Source: JANXQE01 sp035294005
GTDB taxonomy: Bacteria; Verrucomicrobiota; Verrucomicrobiia; Limisphaerales; UBA8199
Assembly: GCA_035294005.1 (NCBI GenBank)
Contig: DATGLT010000406.1
Span: 1 to 64,000, forward strand
Length of the DNA stretch: 64,000 nucleotides
Direction: 5' to 3'
Shown: positions 29,161-37,738 of the stretch, piece by piece
How positions within the stretch are numbered: position 1 is the stretch's first letter
Layout of the letters: every line of letters starts with the position of its first letter
The notes under the pieces: generated by a model
What the model was told of the DNA's origin: nothing
Databases searched by the model: none
Seen by the model: only the letters and a program-made list of their open reading frames with translations
Made by a program: the position numbers and the translations under genes

Positions 29161-29186
29161 AATACTCGCTCAGGAACGAGAGTATT
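29161..29186. promoter_or_regulatory. Inverted repeat in divergent promoter region
   Basis: AATACTC and GAGTATT form perfect 7-bp arms around 12 bases, 93 bp before the pseudopilin start. An overlapping CTCG...CGAG pair allows a second pairing. It is a possible operator; no protein is assigned. Confidence 0.35.
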
Positions 29187-29278
29187 GACCTCGCAGAGGG
29201 CCAGCCCCTATTCCTCGCGTTCCTCGCCGGGAGAGCTTGACTGAATGCGTCGCCGCACTAGGTTGAACAGCCCGCAAC

Positions 29279-30205
29279 ATGAAACGCCGCGCGCACCAAC
29301 TCGAACATCGCCCGCTCGATCGCGAAGCTTTTACGCTCATTGAGCTCCTGGTCGTAATTGCCATCATCGGCATCTTGTCAGGTCTCCTGCTTCCCGCCTT
29401 GGCGCGAGCCAGGCAGGAAGGTCAACGGGCAGGCTGTTACTCGAATCTTCTTCAGATTGGACTGGCAGCGCGCCTGTACATGGACGACAACAACGGGGGA
29501 TTATTCCACCACCATGAAGGCTGGGTCCTGGACGACGGTACGCAAGTCAATGCGCTTCCCGCCAGCATCGGCGGAGTGACGGGCGGCGGCATGGGCAATA
29601 GCCAGGCCGAGAAGCCGTGGATTATTCTGTTTCAGCCGTATTTAAAAAGCCGCCAGGTTGGGTTTTGTCCAACCGACCGCACGCCTCGTTCGCAGGTTCT
29701 GGCCACGGACCTTTTGGGCTATAACGGTGGGATCACCGCAACGAGCCAAACGCCGCCCGCCAACTCGGAGCAGGCTTTGGCGCAAGTCGGGCACCTGACC
29801 ATCGAAAGTTACTGCCTCAATTCGATTTTCACACACAAGTCGGCCCGATACGCCCTGGAAGGAACTCTATACGGTTTCGCCACAGACCAGGCGTTGGCCT
29901 CGCTCCCCAATCGAAACATCATCCTGTTTTCCGAGCGCAACAGCGAGGCCTTGGACGCTCCGGACAATTCACAGTTCGGCGCGGTTGACCAGGACGATTA
30001 TGACACCTGGGTCGGCGAAGCCGCACTGGTTCAGTGGGGTAGCGGACCTTATGCGAACCAGGGCTGGATCCGATACAACCGGCACGCGGGCCGGGCCAAC
30101 TACGTTTACGCTGACGGACACGTTGAGAACCTTCCCTGGCGCAAAGCCCGAGCGGACCAATTCCCTGATCACAAGGTCCGCGCCCCCTTGCAAAACCCGC
30201 CGTGA
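29279..30205 (+). CDS. Type II pseudopilin-like protein (H-X9-DG family)
   Basis: 308 residues. The N-terminus REAFTLIELLVVIAIIGILSGLLLPAL is a prepilin signal with cleavage before Phe and the conserved Glu5, followed by RARQEGQRAGCYSNLLQIGLAARLYMDDN as in planctomycete and verrucomicrobial pseudopilins. The C-terminus has RHAGRANYVYADGHVENL, matching the H-X9-DG motif of this large paralogous group. It should be an inner-membrane, periplasm-facing protein that pilus or type II secretion machinery could assemble. No secretion genes lie nearby. Confidence 0.9.
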   Translation: MKRRAHQLEHRPLDREAFTLIELLVVIAIIGILSGLLLPALARARQEGQRAGCYSNLLQIGLAARLYMDDNNGGLFHHHEGWVLDDGTQVNALPASIGGVTGGGMGNSQAEKPWIILFQPYLKSRQVGFCPTDRTPRSQVLATDLLGYNGGITATSQTPPANSEQALAQVGHLTIESYCLNSIFTHKSARYALEGTLYGFATDQALASLPNRNIILFSERNSEALDAPDNSQFGAVDQDDYDTWVGEAALVQWGSGPYANQGWIRYNRHAGRANYVYADGHVENLPWRKARADQFPDHKVRAPLQNPP

Positions 30206-30208
30206 AGA

Positions 30209-30233
30209 TGCCGGTGCAGGCGGCACACCGGCA
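30209..30233 (+). terminator. Hairpin after the pseudopilin gene
   Basis: TGCCGGTG and CACCGGCA form a perfect 8-bp stem around nine bases, three bases past the pseudopilin stop. No T tract follows, so termination is only suggested by position. Confidence 0.4.
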
Positions 30234-30379
30234 CTGACCGACGCCTGCATCCTATAATCGAGCGCAACCCGGCACTCTGACTCTGGGGACTACGAGGCCC
30301 CCTCGCATTTATTTCGAAACCGGGTGAGCATCACCGGCTTCCGAAAACGCGGGAGACGCTAAGTTGCCCGCAATTTCGT

Positions 30380-30397
30380 GTTACCTTCCTGAAACAG
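30380..30397. promoter_or_regulatory. 18-bp element shared by two PEP-CTERM promoters (copy 1)
   Basis: GTTACCTTCCTGAAACAG, with its first base 236 bp before ATG 30616. The identical 18-mer lies at 63022-63039, also 236 bp before the ATG of the paralogous gene. The rest of the two leaders is not obviously alike, so this is a good candidate activator site or upstream promoter element. Confidence 0.65.
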
Positions 30398-30615
30398 CAA
30401 GGCTTCGTTCAGTAGCAACCACCAAAGATTCGGTGCTGTTTTCCTGCTAAAATCGGCCGGATTTGTCTGCCCGCCGGGGCGTCCGAAACATGGATCATTG
30501 CGTCCTTCGGCTTCGGGCGATTTCGAGGGTCGGCAGAATAGAGTCTCCTTGCTGGCGCGCTGTGTGCGCCAGGTTCAACACCGAAAACACAATCAAAAGA
30601 CAGATCGAAGCATTA

Positions 30616-31368
30616 ATGAAAACATCACTCAAAACAACGATGCTGGCGGTTGCCGGCATGGCGCTGATGATCGACGCGGCCCACGCGCAATACGCCGCGG
30701 GGGACCTGGTCGCCGGCTTTACCAGCGGCTCGGGCAACGACGTCATCTATGACCTCGGACAGTTCTCGAACTTCAGCAATGGCGAGACTTGGAACCTGTT
30801 GTCGGCCCTGACAAGTTCACCCGGCGGGTACGCTAACCTCAACGGTTTGAACTGGGGTGTGGTCGGTGCTCAAAGCACGGGCCTGAACAGTGCCTTGAAA
30901 ACCGTTTATTCCACGGTCGCTCACGGGCAGTCCACCGCTCCCGTGAACATTCCCAACACCTCCACATTCAATGGAATCGCAACCTCGGTCAACACGATCG
31001 GCCAATGGGTCACAGCGGGTAGCCCTGCCGGGATTATCGCCTCGAGCGACCCTGCGAGCTGGAACGGTGAAACCATCGTCGGCGGCAGCGGCACTTTCTT
31101 CAACAACTATGGCTCAGCTACTCCTTCTGACCCGAACTCGGCGACCCCTGCCAGCTTCACCAGCGGGTCGGTGGTCGAGGATCTGTACGGAGTCAAAGCC
31201 AACAACACGGCGGCGACTCTTCTTGGGACCTTCACTCTGAGCTCGACCGGGGTTCTCACCTTCAACGCGGTGGCCGTCCCCGAACCTTCGACCTATGGAG
31301 TGTTGGCGGGCTTGGGTCTGTTGGCCGTTTGCCTGCGTCGTCAATTGGGCCTTTTCGGAAAGGCATAA
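30616..31368 (+). CDS. PEP-CTERM sorting-domain protein (paralogue of the gene at 63258)
   Basis: 250 residues from ATG 30616. A signal peptide ends at HAQ (about 25). The body is rich in Ser, Thr, Asn and Gly, with YAAGDLVAGFTSGSGNDVIYDLG and DPASWNGETIVGGSGTFFNNYG, shared closely with the product of the gene at 63258. The C-terminus VPEPSTYGVLAGLGLLAVCLRR is a full PEP-CTERM signal: motif, helix and basic end. It should be exported, held at the inner membrane and processed by an exosortase such as the one encoded at 40062. The downstream gene begins 42 bp later. Confidence 0.92.
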   Translation: MKTSLKTTMLAVAGMALMIDAAHAQYAAGDLVAGFTSGSGNDVIYDLGQFSNFSNGETWNLLSALTSSPGGYANLNGLNWGVVGAQSTGLNSALKTVYSTVAHGQSTAPVNIPNTSTFNGIATSVNTIGQWVTAGSPAGIIASSDPASWNGETIVGGSGTFFNNYGSATPSDPNSATPASFTSGSVVEDLYGVKANNTAATLLGTFTLSSTGVLTFNAVAVPEPSTYGVLAGLGLLAVCLRRQLGLFGKA

Positions 31369-31410
31369 CCTCTGGAATTAAATCGAAGACACCAAAAAGC
31401 ACTAATATTC

Positions 31411-32199
31411 ATGAAAAATCACCTGCTTCTCTCCGGAGTGCTGGGACTGAGCCTCGTTGGCGCTGCCAACGCTCAGAACCGGGTTTACATCACTGGATCG
31501 ACAGCTTATCGCAATGCGGTCAACAAGACCATATTCTCACTGTTCGATTCTGCCCCTCAGATTGCCGCCTTCGGCAACGCCACTTATTACAAAGCCAACA
31601 CCCTGGACTTCGAAGGCAACATCGGCGGGGTGGCTTACGTGATCAAAGCATCCTGGTCGGGCTCGGAAGCCGGCATCAAGGACGTGGCGACCGGCCAGGT
31701 TGAAAACTTCGTGGACGATATCGGCACGGGCACTCCGGCGGTCCCGGCCGGGGCTTATGGCACCAACGCCGTCGCGGGCCAACTCAGCTCGCACACGGTT
31801 GACTTGGCCTTGGGCGATAACGCCCAGTCTTACTCCAAGACCAAGACGCCGGTGCTCAACAACAACACGTTCATCGGGATTATCCCATTCGTTTGGGTGA
31901 AGAATGCCCAGGTGGCGGCAGACCAGAGCGGGACCGATTGGGCTCGCATCAGCAACGTGACCGACGCACAGGCCCGTGTTCTACTGTCAGGCGGCTCGGT
32001 GGCCGCGCTGCTGACGGGCAATTCGGCCGATGTTAACCACGTGGTGTACGTCGCGGGTCGCGACGACAATTCCGGGACGCGGGTCAACACGTTTGGTGAG
32101 ACCGGGTTTGGAATTCGTACGATCCCGACGCAAATCAGGATTGGCGGTTCAGCGGGTTCACCGACAAATAGCCAGCAGCGGCAACGTTGGGGAGAGTAG
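31411..32199 (+). CDS. Secreted PstS-like protein, 5' part of a frameshifted gene
   Basis: 262 residues to a premature TAG. A signal peptide (MKNHLLLSGVLGLSLVGAANA) leads to RVYITGSTAYRNAVNKTIFSLF, which recalls the GxTAxR start of phosphate-binding-like periplasmic proteins found beside PEP-CTERM genes. HVVYVAGRDDNSGTRVNTFGETGFG is a later conserved block. After FGIRTIPTQIRIGGS the sequence loses sense (SPTNSQQRQRWGE) while the adjacent frame continues with protein-like sequence to 32590. Either a frameshift mutation or an assembly error splits one gene of about 390 codons. Confidence 0.75.
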   Translation: MKNHLLLSGVLGLSLVGAANAQNRVYITGSTAYRNAVNKTIFSLFDSAPQIAAFGNATYYKANTLDFEGNIGGVAYVIKASWSGSEAGIKDVATGQVENFVDDIGTGTPAVPAGAYGTNAVAGQLSSHTVDLALGDNAQSYSKTKTPVLNNNTFIGIIPFVWVKNAQVAADQSGTDWARISNVTDAQARVLLSGGSVAALLTGNSADVNHVVYVAGRDDNSGTRVNTFGETGFGIRTIPTQIRIGGSAGSPTNSQQRQRWGE

Positions 32200-32590
32200 T
32201 GGCGGCACGCTGGCCAACAATGTTGGGTTTCCGGGAAGTTTGGAAGCGGCAGACCCGATTGCGGGTGTGACCGGCTGGATTGCGCTGGCTTACCTGGGGC
32301 TGTCGGACGCCGAAACGGCTGAAGCTGCCAACGGGGGTGGGGCTAACGGTGCCCAACCGTTGACCTTCAATGGCGTGGCCGAAAGCGCCGCGGCCATCCA
32401 ACAGGGACAGTACTCATTCTGGGGCAACGAGTACATCTTCCAGGCGCCGGGAGCCAGTTCTGCCGCCGTGACGGTTTACACTGGGATTGTGAACAACATC
32501 AATGCGAATACCGATGGCATTCATGAAATCTCGACCGCCAGCATGCAGGCCACTCGCCTGGGACCGCTGAGCGACCCCGGACACAACTGA
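32168..32590 (+). pseudogene. 3' part of the frameshifted PstS-like gene
   Basis: This is the shifted frame that continues the gene begun at 31411: SSGNVGESSGGTLANNVGF, then GVTGWIALAYLGLSDAETA, LTFNGVAESAAAIQQGQYSFWGNEY and HEISTASMQATRLG. Codon use and Gly/Ala/Asn content match the 5' part. No start codon or ribosome site precedes it, so it is not an independent gene. A strong terminator follows 31 bp after the stop, as expected for the end of the PEP-CTERM operon. Confidence 0.7.
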
Positions 32591-32620
32591 TCCAAGGTAA
32601 TTCAGTATTGGGCAACATTG

Positions 32621-32660
32621 GGCCGGCGCAGGCAGGACCTGCGTCGGCCTTGTCTTTTTT
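32621..32660 (+). terminator. Strong Rho-independent terminator
   Basis: GGCCGGCGCAGG, a CAGGA loop and CCTGCGTCGGCC form a 12-position stem with one mismatch, followed by TTGTCTTTTTT. It ends the transcript that carries the PEP-CTERM gene and the frameshifted gene. Confidence 0.92.
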
Positions 32661-32843
32661 AGCTTAGTAAGCGAAACCGCTATTTCGTTTGTAATCGGCA
32701 ATTGAGGTAATCGGCAAAATGTTGCGCAGCCGCCACTGAGCTGTAACAACCTGGTTTTACAGTAATCCACACGCTTGGGAACCTATGGGCTGGAAGGACT
32801 GTGCCTGCCAGGGCTGATGTGCCGACCCCGGGCGCCATTGAAA

Positions 32844-33713
32844 ATGAAGCAGAATCGCTCATTCGAACCTCACTTGGTTGTGAAGCAGTACCGGCTCGCG
32901 CCGGGAAAGGAATGGAAACTCTCCTCAACTACCTGGTCATTCTGGAGAATTGCCACCGGGGTGGCGTATTGGCTAAGTCCAAGAAAGAATTGCCAGCTGG
33001 ACACAGGTTCTGTGCTGGTCCTGTCTTGTCATGCTCAAGGCATGCTCCGGGCAAGCCAGTTGGGTGAGGTTCAGATCCGGCAATTTGAAGTCCGGCCCGA
33101 ACGCTTGACCGGCGTGGTAACCCTGAATGACGAGCGCTTCCTGTCACAGTTAGCTTCCCGAGACGAATTCACGGCTCGCTATTTCGCTCCCGGTTCCGGA
33201 GTGTCGGAAAAGTTCAAGTCTCTGTGCGACTCGGTGCCGACGCGCAGTTTCGTCCTGCGTTGGCAATTGCTCAACCTCTTTGCAGAAGTATTCGGCGACC
33301 ATTTGAGCGGAGACGATTTGGATCGCCAACCGCCCGGGGACGCGCGATCGCGGCTGTTGAAAGTGCTCGACGAGCTGCCCGCAGGCAATCTCCTGGACCT
33401 GGACTTTTCCGAGTTGGTGAAGCAAATGGGCTGCACGCCACGCCATCTCAGCCGGTTGTTTCGGGAGGTTGTGGGGATGTCCTTCCGGGAGAAACAAGCG
33501 CAGGTGCGGCTGCTGCGCGCGCAGGAGCTCCTGGCCACGACTCAATCAAAGGTGGTCGAGGTCGCGTTGGAGAGCGGCTACCAGTCCCTCAGCCTGTTCA
33601 ATCTCATGTTCAAACGCAGGTTTGGCCTCAGCCCGGCGCAGTGGAGGGCGCAGACGCAAAAGCCAGCCCGCGCAAGCTCTCTCGATGCCAATTGCCGGAT
33701 GTTGCGGGCCTGA
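32844..33713 (+). CDS. AraC-family transcriptional regulator
   Basis: 289 residues from ATG 32844; an upstream in-frame start at 32775 is less likely. The N-terminal part (about 1-150) resembles a cupin-like sensing region, with TGSVLVLSCHAQGMLRA. The C-terminal HTH_18 domain has two helix-turn-helix units: LDLDFSELVKQMGCTPRHLSRLFREVVGMSF and TQSKVVEVALESGYQSLSLFNLMFKRRFGLSPAQWR, the usual AraC end. No effector can be inferred. It lies between surface-protein genes and may regulate them. Confidence 0.88.
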   Translation: MKQNRSFEPHLVVKQYRLAPGKEWKLSSTTWSFWRIATGVAYWLSPRKNCQLDTGSVLVLSCHAQGMLRASQLGEVQIRQFEVRPERLTGVVTLNDERFLSQLASRDEFTARYFAPGSGVSEKFKSLCDSVPTRSFVLRWQLLNLFAEVFGDHLSGDDLDRQPPGDARSRLLKVLDELPAGNLLDLDFSELVKQMGCTPRHLSRLFREVVGMSFREKQAQVRLLRAQELLATTQSKVVEVALESGYQSLSLFNLMFKRRFGLSPAQWRAQTQKPARASSLDANCRMLRA

Positions 33714-33819
33714 GGAGCGCGTTGTCGAGCGCACAGCAAAGGAGTCCTGAGGGTAGAACAGTTTGTCCTCAGAGTTGGAGCATTCTCGCCCCCGATCGTT
33801 TATTGTTATTTAAACCGGG

Positions 33820-34497
33820 ATGGAAACCATATTCAACCTGAGGCGCAGCGGAATCTTGAACATCTTATGGATGGTTCTTCTCGCGATTCCGGTCATCTCG
33901 GCGCGGGCAGCGGTCCAGGTCTTTGCGTTTTCCGAGGCCCCCTCGATTTCAAATCTCTCACACCACGACTTTCATCTGCCGGAATTCAACCCCGCTCTTG
34001 GCACACTCGATTCAGTGAGCATCGAACTCAGAGGCACGGGCGAGTTTTTTCAGTGGTTTGGACATGCCTCCGGGCAGGGAACTCACCGAGCGCTCACGGG
34101 TGAGCCGATGCTGAGCTTGACCCTTGGGCTGCCCGGTGACGAGGAACTCCTGTCAGTGATGCAACGCGCGGGCGAACGATGGCCGACGCGAACAGGCGGT
34201 GTGCGTATCCAGCCCGTCACTTTCTCAGGTCATGCTACCCTGACATCGGAAGCTGATTTAATGCAGTTCACCGGCTCCGGAATGGTCGACTTGCTGATCT
34301 CCGCACGAACCGGCTCTGGCCGTCTGCTTTCGGGCGGGATGAACCTCGCTTCGGGCCTTTGGGCTGCCGGCGCCAACATTTCGGTCGTTTACAATTATAC
34401 CGCTGTCCCGGAGAGCTCGGCTACCTGGGTTGCTGCAGGCATGGCGCTGGCGTTGGTACTGGCAAGTGTCAGAAAGGGTGCTTGGTCAAAGTCCTGA
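33820..34497 (+). CDS. Choice-of-anchor-type protein with variant PEP-CTERM tail
   Basis: 225 residues. The signal peptide ends near ARAA (about 31). The body, with LPEFNPALGTLDSVSIELRG and YNYT near the end, resembles the choice-of-anchor E domain found before bacterial surface-anchor signals. The tail reads VPESSATWVAAGMALALVLASVRKG: the helix and basic end are normal, but the motif is VPES rather than VPEP. It overlaps the next gene by 16 bp, so the two are translated together. Confidence 0.8.
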   Translation: METIFNLRRSGILNILWMVLLAIPVISARAAVQVFAFSEAPSISNLSHHDFHLPEFNPALGTLDSVSIELRGTGEFFQWFGHASGQGTHRALTGEPMLSLTLGLPGDEELLSVMQRAGERWPTRTGGVRIQPVTFSGHATLTSEADLMQFTGSGMVDLLISARTGSGRLLSGGMNLASGLWAAGANISVVYNYTAVPESSATWVAAGMALALVLASVRKGAWSKS

Positions 34498-35171
34498 CAT
34501 ACATTCCGAACCGTGCGCCCCTCGCGCTGGGACTGGTGCTGCTGGCCATTTCAGGCCAGGTCAGACTCCACGCAGCCGTGGCCCTGAATGGCACGTTCGG
34601 CTTCACACCCGTTGGTTCGATAACCTACTCCGGTCCCGATCTGGGCCAGGCTGATTCGATCAGTCTGCCCGCAACGGAAATCGTCAATACCGTTCCCGCG
34701 AACTACAACGGGAGCCTGAATGACTTTTACTCCGGCCCGGCCGCCATCCCGCTGCTTTCCCATGTAAACCTTGGCGCGCTGACACTCAGTTTGCCGGCCC
34801 AATCAGGGACTTATACGCCCGTGAATTACCCCAATTTTCTGGTTATCTCGGATCAAACCAACCCTGCGGACCGATTCGATTTTACGCTGATCGAATTGAT
34901 GAGAGCCTCCAGCAGTTCGTCTGACTTGGAGGTTTATGCACAAGGCATCTTGCACGATTCCAGCGGTGTGTTTTCCGATACCTCCGGCCTGCTTAGCATC
35001 ACGTTTACCCAAGCCGGCCCGGGTGCGGCGGTCAACGCATCCTTTTCAGTCGCTTCCACCGCCGTGCCCGAGGCTGGAACAATCGCGTCCGGGTGCGTGG
35101 CGCTCGGCGTGTCTATCCTGGGATTTGCCGGGGTCGCTCGCAACAAACTGCGACTGCGCGGATCGCGCTGA
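34482..35171 (+). CDS. Second variant PEP-CTERM-like protein, TTG start
   Basis: 229 residues from TTG 34482, chosen because AAAGGG lies five bases upstream and a signal peptide (about 10-28, ending LHAA) follows at once. There is no ATG at a sensible position. The Ser/Thr/Asn-rich body has FDFTLIELMRASSSSSDLEVYAQG, and the tail VPEAGTIASGCVALGVSILGFAGVARNKLRLRG has the helix and Arg end of PEP-CTERM with Ala for the Pro. The start overlaps the end of the preceding gene. It is convergent with the EPS cluster. Confidence 0.75.
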   Translation: MVKVLTYIPNRAPLALGLVLLAISGQVRLHAAVALNGTFGFTPVGSITYSGPDLGQADSISLPATEIVNTVPANYNGSLNDFYSGPAAIPLLSHVNLGALTLSLPAQSGTYTPVNYPNFLVISDQTNPADRFDFTLIELMRASSSSSDLEVYAQGILHDSSGVFSDTSGLLSITFTQAGPGAAVNASFSVASTAVPEAGTIASGCVALGVSILGFAGVARNKLRLRGSR

Positions 35172-35185
35172 CGCTAGCGGCGGAG

Positions 35186-36859
35186 TCAAAGCTGCGCTTT
35201 AGCCTGTTTCACCAACTCCGTCTCTTCCGGCAGTAATTTGGCGGTGCTGGCGCATTGCAGGGCGGCCCGCGCTAATTCCTTGTTCCCCGTAGCGGCTTCG
35301 ATCACTCCGTAGTAGGCCGCGACGGATGGGATTTGAAGGTATTCCCGCTTGATTGCGCCCATGACCTTCAACGCTTCGTCGTACCGTTTTTGCAGGAGCA
35401 AAGAATAGGCGTAGGTCGAACTGAAGAAAGGGTCATTCGGGGCCGCTTGATGGGCTTCTTTTGCGAGGCGGTGCGCCTTGTCCAACTCCGATCTTCGCAG
35501 CAAGCACAGGTTCGCCAGGTTGTTTTTGACGAGCACATCCGACGGGTCGGTGGCGTTGCGTTTGCGCAGGAATTCCTGCAGGTCCCGAGTGTTGCCCGAG
35601 GAATACAGGCGTGACATGAGCGAGGTGGCAGCCCATTTCTCCGCTGGGAACTCCGATGCGATCTTTTCAAGCACCTCGGTGTTTTCAGCTTGCCACCCCC
35701 ATCCCGTGGTCACCTGGGCCAGCCTGGTGAGGCGATCGAGCCGGCGAGCCGACTCCCGCATTGCGTTTTGCCACGCTGCTTTTGACAGGAACTCTTTGTT
35801 TTGGGAACGATACGCCAGCGACTCCATGGCGCATCGATAAAACTCGGCTTCATTCCAGTTCTGCTTACTAATTGAGGACAGCAAACCGGGCCAGTCTTTC
35901 AAGGCGATTTGGCAGTCGGTGGTAATCAGCGGGATTGGCTGGTTGGTGCGCAGCGTGGGCGGCAACTGCCGTGTCCAGTTCAACGCAGCTGCGGGCCCCT
36001 GGGCGCCCGCCATCCACCTCGCAAACGCAAAGGCGTGCACGGGGGAATTAGTGGCCTCGCCTTCAATAGAGCTAAACCAGGAGCTGAACTGCGCGTTCGT
36101 GCAGTTCTTGAGCAGTTGGAGATACGCAAGCTTGTCGTCAAACGTGGCGGAAGGCCCTTGAGTTAACTGGCTGAAAAGATGCAACGCTTCGGGCCAGGCC
36201 TTGCGGGCCAGGGCGTCCTGCTCGAGAATCCGAAGCGCAGTGACGCATAGGGAAGGGGAGTTGGTCAGTCGGCTCAAAGATTCGCGTGCCTGGAGCGCAG
36301 TTTCAGTGTTGGTTGAAGCCAGCCTGACGGTGTCCAGATTGAGCAAGGCTGATTGGTTGGTGGGTTCGAGTTCGAGAGCCGCTGAGAATTGCGATTCGGC
36401 TTCATGCAAATCATGTGTCGACCAAGCCAGTGCTCCCCGGAGTTTATGGAAGATTGCCGACCGGCGCTCTCCAGGCGGCACTCCCTCAAGGGCCTGTTCA
36501 GCGGATTTCAATTCGTGGAATTTGAGGGCGGTCTGGGCCCACTCGAACCGGTTCGTGACGTTGTGGTCCTGCAGTTGAGCCACGCGCACTCGCCAACCCA
36601 CAGAAGCCGGTTGGCCTGAAGCTTCCAGGATATCCGCGACCATGCGAATTGCAGGCACGCTTTCGGGATTCACCTGGAGCGCGCGCCGGATGCAAAGCTC
36701 GGCGTTATGAAAGTCATTCGTTGCGGCGAAACAGCGCGCCTGGGTTACCATCCGAGTTTCGACGGCCCTTTTGTACGCTTTGCGGCCGAACCAGCCGCCC
36801 GCAGCCACGAGTCCCATGGCAACAGCGAAAATAGTCAGTTTGCGGAGAATTCCATTCAT
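35186..36859 (-). CDS. TPR-repeat protein of the EPS cluster
   Basis: 557 residues. One N-terminal membrane helix (about 7-24) is followed by many tetratricopeptide-like helices, from AELCIRRALQVNPESVPAIRMVADILEASG to the last LARAALQCASTAKLL. Large membrane-tethered TPR proteins are usual in exosortase/EPS loci (PEP-CTERM system TPR proteins) and probably scaffold assembly or export. It is the last gene of the minus-strand cluster and starts 13 bp after the NusG-like gene. Confidence 0.85.
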   Translation of the reverse strand: MNGILRKLTIFAVAMGLVAAGGWFGRKAYKRAVETRMVTQARCFAATNDFHNAELCIRRALQVNPESVPAIRMVADILEASGQPASVGWRVRVAQLQDHNVTNRFEWAQTALKFHELKSAEQALEGVPPGERRSAIFHKLRGALAWSTHDLHEAESQFSAALELEPTNQSALLNLDTVRLASTNTETALQARESLSRLTNSPSLCVTALRILEQDALARKAWPEALHLFSQLTQGPSATFDDKLAYLQLLKNCTNAQFSSWFSSIEGEATNSPVHAFAFARWMAGAQGPAAALNWTRQLPPTLRTNQPIPLITTDCQIALKDWPGLLSSISKQNWNEAEFYRCAMESLAYRSQNKEFLSKAAWQNAMRESARRLDRLTRLAQVTTGWGWQAENTEVLEKIASEFPAEKWAATSLMSRLYSSGNTRDLQEFLRKRNATDPSDVLVKNNLANLCLLRRSELDKAHRLAKEAHQAAPNDPFFSSTYAYSLLLQKRYDEALKVMGAIKREYLQIPSVAAYYGVIEAATGNKELARAALQCASTAKLLPEETELVKQAKAQL

Positions 36860-36872
36860 AGACAGGGTTGAG

Positions 36873-37481
36873 TTAGCAAAGAGTAGTTGCCTCGGTTAAA
36901 ATGGAACTGCCGATAGCTCGCGGCAGCCACTGCGTCTCCGAATTCGGTTCCACCTGGTCTCGTGCCAGTTCCGTTTCGGTTTGGCGGCCGAGAAAGTCCA
37001 ACAGCACAGCGACCCGTTGTTTGGCGGGCAGCACCCGTGTGACCACCGCATGGAGGCCTAAAAGCGGGCCGGAGTTTATCTGCACCGAATCGCCGCTCTG
37101 CAGCAAATCATCCAGCACACAGAGATCTTCAATTCCCATGGCTGTCCGAAGTTCGTCGATAACGGGGTCGGCAATAGTGGGCCGATAGCTGCCGAAATGG
37201 ACGACGCAGCTCACGCCGCGGGCGTGTTGAACTCGTTTCAGCGCAATCGCCGCGTCGAATCGGGCAAAGCAGTAGTCCTTGAACAAAGCTTCCGTGACCC
37301 ATGCCGGACCGAGCCGGGTGGAGCGACGATACCGAATCCTTGGCAGGAAAACTTCTACATCTGGTTGCAGCCGGAGTTGGGCTGCCGCAATGTGTTCTCT
37401 CTTTGGTTGTGTGCGGAGGCAATACCACTTGGCGGCGTGTTCCACGTCTAAAACGCGCACTGGGTTCAGGTAATTCAACAT
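36873..37481 (-). CDS. NusG/RfaH-like transcription antiterminator
   Basis: 202 residues from ATG 37481; an upstream GTG at 37514 would add 11. An NGN domain (about 17-120) begins AAKWYCLRTQPKREHIAAAQL and contains VEVFLPRIRYRR and EALFKDYCFARFD, the usual order for specialised NusG paralogues such as RfaH, LoaP and UpxY. A KOW-like segment follows (SGDSVQINSGPLLGLHAVVTRVL). Such proteins let RNA polymerase read long polysaccharide operons. It sits near the 3' end of the cluster, not first as often seen. Confidence 0.88.
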   Translation of the reverse strand: MLNYLNPVRVLDVEHAAKWYCLRTQPKREHIAAAQLRLQPDVEVFLPRIRYRRSTRLGPAWVTEALFKDYCFARFDAAIALKRVQHARGVSCVVHFGSYRPTIADPVIDELRTAMGIEDLCVLDDLLQSGDSVQINSGPLLGLHAVVTRVLPAKQRVAVLLDFLGRQTETELARDQVEPNSETQWLPRAIGSSILTEATTLC

Positions 37482-37738
37482 AATTTCAACAGCTTGAGAC
37501 TCGGACCGGTGCACTGGAGGGCGGATTGTTGGTACCGCCCAGCCGCAGCCGGGACGTTGGAATTGAACACCAGCCGCAGCCCGGATTCAGCCAGCAAAGG
37601 GCGCGGGATGACCACTTTGAGGACTTCGAGTTTTGTTTCTACAACTGGCTTTCAATCAGTTGTTAAGCACAAAATGCAAACCGTGCCAGGCTCGGGCGGA
37701 CTTATCGAAGCTCGTTCTTTACCTGGATGCCATTGAGT

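Larger units (their letters stand above)
30206..30615. other. Leader and promoter region of PEP-CTERM gene 1
   Basis: 410 bp. It holds a hairpin just after the pseudopilin stop (30209-30233) and the 18-bp element shared with the second PEP-CTERM gene (30380-30397). In-frame sequence upstream of ATG 30616 is Arg-rich and not credible as protein. Confidence 0.5.
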
